This document shows positions 8,662 through 16,500 of a stretch of DNA of 64,000 bases, piece after piece. Position 1 is the first letter of the stretch. Each line of letters opens with the position of its first letter. Position numbers and translations under genes: made by a program. Source of the stretch: JBGSOV01 sp964558715 (lineage in GTDB: Bacteria; Patescibacteriota; Gracilibacteria; CAIRYL01; GCA-016699755); the NCBI GenBank assembly GCA_964558715.1, contig CAZLFD010000002.1:1-64000 (forward strand), read 5' to 3'. The notes below the pieces were generated by a model, which ran no database searches, was not told the DNA's origin, and was given only the letters and a program-made list of their open reading frames with translations.

Positions 8662-9123
8662 ATGATGAATTCTTCCAAGTGTCCTGGCCCGGTCATGGCG
8701 CTCTTTATGGTGCGTATGGGCGTGGGAATCTTTTTCCTTGGCTTCGGTTTGATTAAGCTGTTCGTTTCTGGCCCAGAAGGCGTTACTGGTATGATGGCTG
8801 GTCTTTTTGGCGTTTCCGGAGCCATTGCTCAACTTTTGGCATGGATAGTGATCATTACGGAATTAGGTGGAGGCCTGGCAGTGATTCTGGGAAAATTAGT
8901 GCCGCGCATCATTTATCAGCTGGCAATATGGGGTTTTGTCACTATCAATATCGTGGGCTTTATGTCGGCAAATTGGCTGAAAAACGAAAGCGGATTCGAC
9001 ATTATGCAGTTTCTTTGGCACTTGATGCTGCTGATGGTACTTGTAGGATTACTGCTTGTCGGGCCAAAATCTCCGTGTGGGATTATCGGTGATAACACTG
9101 TGGGTGACGACGGAAAGGCGTAA
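8662..9123 (+). CDS. doxX: DoxX family membrane protein
   Basis: 153 residues with four hydrophobic helices (about 13-35, 45-80, 85-105 and 115-140). The pattern RMGVGIFFLGFGLIKLF, then a helix with GGGLAVILGK, is that of DoxX/SURF4-like proteins, small membrane proteins linked to thiol or quinone redox steps. The C-terminus is short and polar with a single Cys (KSPCGIIGDN). It lies downstream of an FNR-type reductase and ends before a strong bidirectional hairpin. Its substrate is not known. Confidence 0.85.
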   Translation: MMNSSKCPGPVMALFMVRMGVGIFFLGFGLIKLFVSGPEGVTGMMAGLFGVSGAIAQLLAWIVIITELGGGLAVILGKLVPRIIYQLAIWGFVTINIVGFMSANWLKNESGFDIMQFLWHLMLLMVLVGLLLVGPKSPCGIIGDNTVGDDGKA

Positions 9124-9213
9124 TGAGGTTACGATAGATTGCAGAGGCTCAAAAGTAGGTCTTCGTTATGAAATATTTCGCTGGAGCGAAGGTCTGACGG
9201 CCTGATGCAACTG

Positions 9214-9253
9214 ATTAACAAAAGAGTCTCCGATTTGGAGACTCTTTGTTAAC
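9214..9253. terminator. Bidirectional hairpin between doxX and icd
   Basis: Arms attaacaaaagagtctcc and ggagactctttgttaac pair around a five-base loop, with an A-rich left foot and T-rich right foot, so it can act as an intrinsic terminator for the converging doxX (plus) and icd (minus) transcripts. Confidence 0.75.
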
Positions 9254-9255
9254 CA

Positions 9256-9302
9256 ATCAACCCCCTCCTACCCCCCTAACTTAGGGGAAAGTTTTTTAGG
9301 GG
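9256..9302. repeat. Intergenic palindromic repeat, family A copy
   Basis: Read on the minus strand: TTTCCCCTAAGTTAGGGGGG followed by TAGGAGGGGGTTGATTGG. This is the full two-part layout of family A (palindrome, then a GG(A/T)GGGG(A/T)TTGAT tail). It sits between the terminator hairpin and the icd stop. Confidence 0.6.
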
Positions 9303-9303
9303 T

Positions 9304-10536
9304 TTACTTGCCGAGTGCTTTTTTAAAGTTATCTGAAAGCGCGGCAAAAAACTCTTTTGTATTCAGCCAGCTGTCGCGCGGTGGATTATCCACATTCATG
9401 GCAGCGCGTGCGAGGTCTTTTGTCATCTTCCCGCTTTCCACCGTATCGACACAGACTTTCTCCAGTGTCTCTGCAAAATCGATCAGCTCTTGGTTACCGT
9501 CGAGCTTGCCGCGATGCGCGAGGCCACGCGTCCAGGCGAAAATACTCGCAATCGGGTTAGTACTTGTTTCCTCCCCTTTTTCGTGCTGGTAGTAATGGCG
9601 TGTCACTGTTCCGTGTGCCGCTTCGGCTTCGATGGTCTTGCCATCTGGGCACATGAGCACCGAGGTCATCAAACCGAGTGAGCCGAAACCCTGGGCAACC
9701 ATGTCGCTTTCGACATCGCCATCGTAGTTCTTCAGTGCCCATAATACGCCGCCTTCGGTCTTGAGGATGCGCGCAACAGTATCGTCGATAAGAGTGTAAA
9801 AGTAGTAGAGGCCGGCGGCTTCGTACTTTTCTTTATACTCCTTGTCGAAAATGTCTTGAAAGATATCGCGGAAACGTGTGTCGTATTTTTTTAGGATCGT
9901 CTCTTTTGCGCTAAACCAGACTGGATAATTGAGGAGTAAGCCATACTCAAAACAAGCGCGGGCGAAATCGGTGATTGATTTATCGGTGTTGTACATCGCA
10001 AGTGCGACACCGCCGCCATCTTTATATTCGTAGACAGTATGCTCTTCGGGCGAGCCGCCTTCGGGCGTGTAGGTGAGGGTGAGTTTACCGGGCCCGGGAA
10101 TTTGTAAATCTGTCGCTTTGTACTGGTCGGCATGGGCATGACGGCCGACGACGATCGGCTTTTGCCAGTTGCGTACCAAACGCGGCACGTTTTTACAGAT
10201 GATCGGTGCGCGGAACACGGTGCCGCCCAAGTGATTACGGATCTGCCCATTAGGGGATTTGTATTCACGCTTTAGGCCGTATTCTTCGACGCGTTTCGCA
10301 GTAGGCGTGATGGTCGCGCATTTAATACCGACATTGTGCTGCTTGATTGCTTCAGCCGCCTCGATGGTAATCTGGTCATCGGTATCATCACGGCTTTTAA
10401 CGTGCAGGTCGAAATATTTGATATCGAGATCAAGATACGGAAGGATGAGTTCGTCTTTGATCATCTTCCAGATGACGCGAGTCATCTCGTCGCCGTCGAG
10501 TTCGACGACTGGGTTTTGGACTTTGATTTTATCCAT
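9304..10536 (-). CDS. icd: NADP-dependent isocitrate dehydrogenase, eukaryote-type dimeric
   Basis: 410 residues; oxidises isocitrate to 2-oxoglutarate with NADP+. The sequence is of the dimeric class best known from eukaryotes and some bacteria: NPVVELDGDEMTRVIW near the start, NYDGDVESDMVAQGFGSLG in the middle and AEAAHGTVTRHY then TSTNPIASIFAWTRGL near the end. The ATG at 10536 gives the family N-terminus (MDKIKVQNPVVELDGDEMTR); an upstream in-frame ATG at 10596 would add 20 unrelated residues. Together with acn upstream it forms a citrate-to-2-oxoglutarate branch that also yields NADPH. No citrate synthase is in the window. Confidence 0.95.
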   Translation of the reverse strand: MDKIKVQNPVVELDGDEMTRVIWKMIKDELILPYLDLDIKYFDLHVKSRDDTDDQITIEAAEAIKQHNVGIKCATITPTAKRVEEYGLKREYKSPNGQIRNHLGGTVFRAPIICKNVPRLVRNWQKPIVVGRHAHADQYKATDLQIPGPGKLTLTYTPEGGSPEEHTVYEYKDGGGVALAMYNTDKSITDFARACFEYGLLLNYPVWFSAKETILKKYDTRFRDIFQDIFDKEYKEKYEAAGLYYFYTLIDDTVARILKTEGGVLWALKNYDGDVESDMVAQGFGSLGLMTSVLMCPDGKTIEAEAAHGTVTRHYYQHEKGEETSTNPIASIFAWTRGLAHRGKLDGNQELIDFAETLEKVCVDTVESGKMTKDLARAAMNVDNPPRDSWLNTKEFFAALSDNFKKALGK

Positions 10537-10589
10537 GGGTGTATAAGAAAGAAAAAGGATTGAAGACAAGTTTGAGAAGCAGTCCGCAA

Positions 10590-11063
10590 TCAGCAACCTG
10601 GGGGAAAGTTGCTGGCAGATTTTGGGGGTGCTAAAGTTTTTTGACAGTGATTAATAAGGCCATTCAGTACCTTTCGTAAGTCCTGGCAGAGCTTCATGAT
10701 TCCAGTAAATTCACCTTTTGAAATACAGCTTAGTTCTTTTGCGACGATTGCCTGGGTCTCGGCCTCATTGCAAAAACCGAGTGCAATATACAAGAAGTGT
10801 ATAAATTCTTTCTTAGATTTCCGGCCTCTTCCTTCAGCAATATTACTTGGTATAGATACGGCACATCTTCTCATCTGCGATGATAGACCAAACATCTCCT
10901 CCTTGGGAAATAACATGGCAATACGATAAACAAACGTTGTCAGCTCCATCCCTTTTTGCGAGACCTTTAAATCTTGATAGTACGGTTTCCTGTTCCAAAT
11001 CGAAAAACACAGAGTGCTACCACCTGATTGCAGATTGCCAGTTGAGTGAGTCACCTCCTTCAT
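10590..11063 (-). CDS. Four-helix-bundle protein (23S rRNA intervening-sequence family)
   Basis: Up to 157 residues. The core YYQDLKVSQKGMELTTFVYR, then FGLSSQMRRCAVSIPSNIAEGRGR, is the hallmark of the four-helix-bundle family often encoded in 23S rRNA intervening sequences and scattered in environmental genomes; its role is unknown. The start is doubtful: the first 35 codons (MKEVTHSTGNLQSGGSTL) and the last ten (SASNFPPGC) are translations of the short intergenic repeat motifs seen elsewhere in the window. An AAGGAGGTGA string lies just inside the 11063 ATG, but no ATG, GTG or TTG follows at a useful distance. It sits between acn and icd on the same strand. Confidence 0.7.
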   Translation of the reverse strand: MKEVTHSTGNLQSGGSTLCFSIWNRKPYYQDLKVSQKGMELTTFVYRIAMLFPKEEMFGLSSQMRRCAVSIPSNIAEGRGRKSKKEFIHFLYIALGFCNEAETQAIVAKELSCISKGEFTGIMKLCQDLRKVLNGLINHCQKTLAPPKSASNFPPGC

Positions 11064-11094
11064 TCCTATTTGCTTCTTGCTACTTGCTGTTTAA
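11033..11094. repeat. Short degenerate TTTGCT/GCAATC repeat cluster, family B
   Basis: Near-repeats of a seven-base unit (GATTGCA, GATTGCC, then TTTGCTTC, TTGCTACTTGCTGTTT) between the acn stop and the four-helix gene, overlapping the 5' end of the latter. Similar clusters occur near 13500-13600, 41150, 44842-44913, 57360-57390 and 58512-58540. Confidence 0.4.
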
Positions 11095-13375
11095 CCTCTC
11101 GCAAATCCTCCCCTGCCTTATTCAGAGCAGACCCAGCTTTGAGCCAGGCAATCTGCTCGGCGTTGAGGGAATGGGAAACGGCGATCTTCTGTTTGCCATC
11201 ATCGGCATGTTCGATGAGTATTTCTAAATCTTGCCCAGGAGTAAGTGTTTCGACACCGAGCACCGAAATGTGATCGTCTTCGTGGAATTTTTCGTAGTCG
11301 GTCGGATTTTTGAGAGTAAGTGGCAAGATGCCCTGTTTTTTCAGATTGGTCTCGGCAATGCGGGCGAAGCTTTTAGTGATGATGGCTGCGCAGCCAAGAA
11401 AGCGTGGTTCCATGGCGGCATGTTCGCGGCTACTGCCCTCGCCGTAGTTCTCATCACCAATTGCGACCCACGCCACACCGTTCTTTTTATACTCCCGCGC
11501 AATTTCGTGGTATTCGCCTTCTTTGCCAGTAAGAATGTTTTTGCCTGCACCGGTTTTTTCGGGATGAAAGGCATTTACCGCGCCGCTAAACATATTGCGG
11601 CTGATGTTATCGATATGGCCGCGAAACTTGAGCCATGGGCCAGCGGGGGAAATATGGTCGGTAGTGCATTTACCGAGTGCCTTGACGAGGATCGGCATGT
11701 GCTCGAAATCATTGGTAAAATCCCATTTTGGAAACGCTTTGAGGAGCTGGATGCGCTCGCTCGCCGGGTCGACAACGACTTCAATTTCGCCCCCATCTGC
11801 TGCCGGTGGCACACAGCCGGTTTCTGCCGCAGCAAAACCTTCTGCCGGTAGTTCAGCGACTGCAGGGATTTCGAGTTTTACTTCTTCACCGTTTTCATTG
11901 GTAAGCGTATCGGTAAGCGGATTAAACGTCATCTTTCCCGCAAAGGCCATTGCAGTAACGATTTCTGGGCTCGATACAAAGGCATAGGTTTCTTCGTTAC
12001 CATCATTTCGCTTTTTAAAGTTGCGGTTAAAACTATTGACGATGACATTCTTATCACCCTTTTTGATGTCGCTTCTATCCCACTGGCCAATACATGGCCC
12101 GCAAGAATTACTGAGCACGGTGCCGCCGACTTTTTCGAAGATTGCGGTAAATCCGTCGCGCTCCATGGTTTCTGCGATTAAATTGGAACCGGGCGAGATC
12201 ATGAATCCAGTTTTGAGTTTCAGGCCATGATTGTGAGCGTATTCGGCTACAGCGGCGGCGCGGCTGATATCTTCGTAACTACTGTTGGTGCAACTGCCGA
12301 TGAGGCAGACGGCAATATTCTCTGGCAAGTCAAGTTGTGGATACTTCTCTTTCAAGTCCGATACCGCGTAACGCGCATCTGGCGTGTGCGGACCGTTAAG
12401 CGCCGGCTCTAAAGTAGATAAGTCGATCTCGATAACTTCGTCGTAATAGTCTTGCGGATTCGCCTCTACCTCGGAATCGGCTCTGAGGTCAGCGGCGAAT
12501 TCATCAGCCAACGGCACGATATCGGCGCGCCCGGTTACCTTGAGGAACGTCGCCATGCGGCTGTCATACGGGAAGAGCGAAGTCGTCGCGCCCAACTCGG
12601 CACCCATATTAGTGATGGTCGATTTGCCGGTACAACTGATCGATTCAGTGCCCTCACCAAAATATTCGATGATCTTGCCCGTGCCGCCTTTGGCGCTTAG
12701 CAAGCCACACAGGTAAAGGATGACGTCTTTGGGTGATGTCCAACCGTTCATTTTGCCCTTCAGGTGCACACCGACGATTTTTGGCGCGCGCACTTGCCAG
12801 GGTTGCTTGGTCATCACATCTACGGCATCTGCTCCGCCCACGCCGATGGCGATCATGCCCAAGCCGCCTCCCGTTGGAGTGTGGGAATCGGTACCGATGA
12901 CCATGCCGCCCGGAAAAGCGTAGTTTTCTAAAAAAATCTGATGGATAATACCTGCGCCTGGTTTCCAAAAATCCATGCCGTATTTTTCTGCTGAAGAAGC
13001 GAGAAAATCATATACTTCTTTATTGACTGAGTTTGCTTTTTCGAGATCGACTTCTGCGCCCTTGTCGGCACGAATCAAGTGGTCGCAGTGTACCGAAGTA
13101 GGCGTGGCGACTTTGTCGACGCCCACACTGATGAATTGGAGGATTGCCATCTGCGCTGTAGCGTCTTGCATGCACACGCGGTCTGGTGCGAGTTCGAGAT
13201 CTGTTTCGCCACGCACGACGGAATCGGGTTCAAAATCTTCTCGGTATGCATGGGCAAAGAGAATCTTTTCGGTCAGCGTGAGAGGGTGCTTTACAGAATC
13301 ACGGGCAGCCGATATTTTTTTGTACGAATCTGTGTAAACAGAGTGCACAAAATCTGGGTCGACGAATAAATTCAT
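11066..13375 (-). CDS. acn: Aconitate hydratase, mitochondrial-type
   Basis: 769 residues from the ATG at 13375; interconverts citrate and isocitrate with a 4Fe-4S cluster. It carries GTDSHTPTGGGLG, the cluster ligands in GSCTNSSYED and NSCGPCIGQWDR, and the C-terminal swivel domain with GEGSSREHAA. Length and sequence match the mitochondrial-type AcnA/AcnM class rather than AcnB. The frame is open to a TTG at 13429, but that TTG is part of a good -35 hexamer, so the ATG is preferred. First gene of an acn / four-helix / icd run on the minus strand. Confidence 0.95.
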   Translation of the reverse strand: MNLFVDPDFVHSVYTDSYKKISAARDSVKHPLTLTEKILFAHAYREDFEPDSVVRGETDLELAPDRVCMQDATAQMAILQFISVGVDKVATPTSVHCDHLIRADKGAEVDLEKANSVNKEVYDFLASSAEKYGMDFWKPGAGIIHQIFLENYAFPGGMVIGTDSHTPTGGGLGMIAIGVGGADAVDVMTKQPWQVRAPKIVGVHLKGKMNGWTSPKDVILYLCGLLSAKGGTGKIIEYFGEGTESISCTGKSTITNMGAELGATTSLFPYDSRMATFLKVTGRADIVPLADEFAADLRADSEVEANPQDYYDEVIEIDLSTLEPALNGPHTPDARYAVSDLKEKYPQLDLPENIAVCLIGSCTNSSYEDISRAAAVAEYAHNHGLKLKTGFMISPGSNLIAETMERDGFTAIFEKVGGTVLSNSCGPCIGQWDRSDIKKGDKNVIVNSFNRNFKKRNDGNEETYAFVSSPEIVTAMAFAGKMTFNPLTDTLTNENGEEVKLEIPAVAELPAEGFAAAETGCVPPAADGGEIEVVVDPASERIQLLKAFPKWDFTNDFEHMPILVKALGKCTTDHISPAGPWLKFRGHIDNISRNMFSGAVNAFHPEKTGAGKNILTGKEGEYHEIAREYKKNGVAWVAIGDENYGEGSSREHAAMEPRFLGCAAIITKSFARIAETNLKKQGILPLTLKNPTDYEKFHEDDHISVLGVETLTPGQDLEILIEHADDGKQKIAVSHSLNAEQIAWLKAGSALNKAGEDLREVKQQVARSK

Positions 13376-13400
13376 GGCAGTTTCAACACATTTTGGCAGA

Positions 13401-13429
13401 AGCGTAGAGTTTTGCTTATTTTGAGTCAA
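13401..13429 (-). promoter_or_regulatory. Likely acn promoter
   Basis: On the minus strand TTGACT (13429-13424) and TACGCT (13406-13401) lie 17 bases apart, 25 bases before the acn ATG at 13375. The rest of the gap to the next gene (13430-13599) holds only family B repeat words (GCAATCTGCATC, CTCGCTGTTTGTTATTTGC). Confidence 0.5.
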
Positions 13430-13599
13430 GGAAATGCATTATGAGTTGCTGACAATATTTCGTCAACAATAATCCGTGCCCTGTCTATAGAGAGGCACTC
13501 GCAATCTGCATCAGATTGCGGTTTGTTGATACCGGATTGATTTCTGTTCTTTCTTCAATATTTATTCATTCCTCCTTACTTCTCGCTGTTTGTTATTTG

Positions 13600-16500
13600 C
13601 TAGTTTCTTGTAAAGTCGACGATGGCAGGCAGATCCATGCCCACCGGAGTCAGATTTTTTACACGTGGGTCGTATTCGATGATTACCGACGCACCGATTT
13701 TCTTGTTGATCAAATCACCCCCATCTGACGCGCACTGATCGACATCGGTGTTTGTGCCACATGTAGCAGTGTACGTATTATCGGGGTCTGTACACCATGG
13801 AGTTCCTAATGCACACAGGCCATTATTCATGGCCGCTCGGGTTGTGACTTGAGGAGTACAACTGTCGGGGCGCAATGAAACGGGCAGTAAAATGCCGTTT
13901 GGATCTTGGCAAAGTGGGTTGTAGTATTCAGCCGGGTTCGAACCTGGAATCTCATTACAAAAAGAGGATCCATCTGTGGCTGGGTCAAATAGTTCTTGGC
14001 CGGGTATCAGCGATCGTTCACAGTCGATACTGTCTTCAATGCCATCGAGATCAGCATCGTTCAGGTCAGAAATCAGACGATAGCGGCGCATAAACGAGTA
14101 GTCGTAGCGTTTGGCAGATTTGCGGATTTTAGAGTTGTTTCCAAAGCAGTCGGTAAACGGTGAGCATTCTGCCGGCAACCATACGTCTTTGCTTGGAATT
14201 TCGGCATCGCCAGATGTGCCGGCGATATTCTGCGAGACAAAGCTTCCCTTTAGCAGCAGCTGATTGCTAAGGGCATCGACATTAGTCGAGAAGCCGTCGA
14301 ATATTTCAGCTTCTTCCACTGCACCATCAACCCCCCCTACATCAAGCGCCGACATGATCGAACCATCGGCATAAATCGCCGCTTCAATGCGTGTTACCGA
14401 CGGATCGATAAATACATTACCCTCGGTACCAAGCCCGGCCTGTTGCCCACTGCGCAAGACAATAATACCAAGGCTTCGTCCTGATTCGACGATGATATTG
14501 TCGCGGATGTACACATTGCCACCACGTACAAGAAGTGTAATCGGGCCCTCCTCGCCAGCTGGTGGCGATGGAATAGTGAAAGTTTTTTTATTGAACGAAT
14601 CATCAATATCGCCAATGTTTACCGACATATGGGTAACACTTTCTGGCCGCTCTACCCATCGCACCTGACCATCTTGCAGCCATGTAGAATTGCTGTCAGA
14701 AGTATCGCTATAGGTGGTGGTAAAATCAGTCCAGTCATCAAAATTTACAATGCCGTATCCATTACCAGGAAGTTCGATATCTGCATTAGAAGGGCTCTTG
14801 TTACCCGTAATCGACGCATAGTTCTCGTACATGATACGCCGTATTTCGGGGCGGCCATACACATCACCCACCATTGAGAATTCTTGTGTGCCTGCATCTT
14901 TCCCTACGATGATCGTTTCGTTATAGGCTTCGCCGTGCACCGCACCAGCAATCGACATCACCAAGAATGTAAGGGGGTTTGGGCTCGTGGGTGATTCAAG
15001 GGCGAATTTTGAGAATTTGTCTGCCTGGCTGTCATTATTAGTATCAAATCCAATAGTAATCGCTTGCACAAGAGTCGGGTATTCATCGACATTCAAATAC
15101 GACAGGTTGCGCCGGGGCGTACCGGTCATATGAAAAGTGTAACTACTACCCGCAATCACCTGGCTCAATTGTTTCATAAAGATTACTAGGGGGTTTCCAG
15201 GAATCAAAAAGTTATTATAGCCATCGTCTAGTTCTGCTTTGATAAGCTTATTAAACTGGCTAGATTTTCCGGGATTAAAGAGGGCAGTACTACCTGATGC
15301 CGAGACTTCTAGATAGTGTTCTTTGGTTGAAACAAAGGGCGGTTGCGAAGTATCACTTGTTGAATAGAGCTTTAGATCGCCATAGTACGTACCGCCGTTA
15401 AGTCCGCCGTCGATGGTAGTTTTGAGAATGGCGAGCCAGTCATAATCGGTAACATGCACAGTGTCGCTGTTATTGGTAAGGGTGATCTGTTGTACATCTT
15501 CTTCGCTATCGACCAAACCGAAAGCAGCAAAATCGGGCACCTTAGCTGTGATGATGGGGGTGAAATCAACATCGATATTGACATTGGTCTTCTTCACCTG
15601 ATTGGGGTATCCGTCGGTCTGACCAACGTCGAGGCGGCGGTTACTGGTATCGTAGATCTGGCGGACGACAGTCTCGATACGGCTTAGTTTTAGGTCATTG
15701 TCGGTATTGGTTGGCGCGTACGAGCCGATGTTTACGAGCATCGTATCACCACTTTCAACATCAGCATCGAAGTACTGTACCGCAGGATTTCCGGTATCAA
15801 ACGGTGGCGCACCAATATCTTGCTTTGGTATCGAGAAGTCGACAGCCTGGCGAATAGCACTACTGCTATTGACCTGGTCAAGCTGTACGTTATCCCAGAA
15901 GACACTGCGCAGCTCGACGGTCTTCAGGATATTGGCAGGGGTCTCTGTTGGGTCTTGGTAGATGTATTCTTTTCCGACTGGGTTGTCGAAGCGGTCATAG
16001 AGAGAGATGCTGATCGCCATCTGGTCTTCGCCATCAGCCACCAATGGGTTCGATGAACCCGCAGTAAGTATGGTGTCGGCGTGTGTAAGATCGGGTTCGG
16101 CAGATACGACCTGAAAGACATATTCGTTACTGAACAGGTGCGGAGAGCCGGTATCAACCGGGAAGTCGACACTATAATCTTGTTCGTCGGCAACGGTACC
16201 GCGGATGCGGTAGATACCTGGGGTACGAGTGGCTTGGTGGCTTGGGCCATCATGAATCGTAAGCCAGAGTTTTCCGTCGTCATCGCCATCTGGGTTCTCG
16301 CAACCAATGCTGAAGTCGCCTGAAAGGTCGCTCAGCGCGTAGTCGAGGGTACCATCTGGATTCATCTTTTCAACTATGATTTCAGTACCATTGACGCCAG
16401 AATTATCGTCGCAGACAATGTCTTCAGAGAATGGGCTGTTGCTGCGTTGAGCGATGGCATATCGGTAATCTTCATCACGGGCGTCGAAGACGACATATTG

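Noticed and set aside
11053..11062. A perfect AAGGAGGTGA Shine-Dalgarno string on the minus strand
   Set aside because: No ATG, GTG or TTG follows at 5-12 bases in any useful frame, and it overlaps the first codons of the four-helix gene; probably chance.
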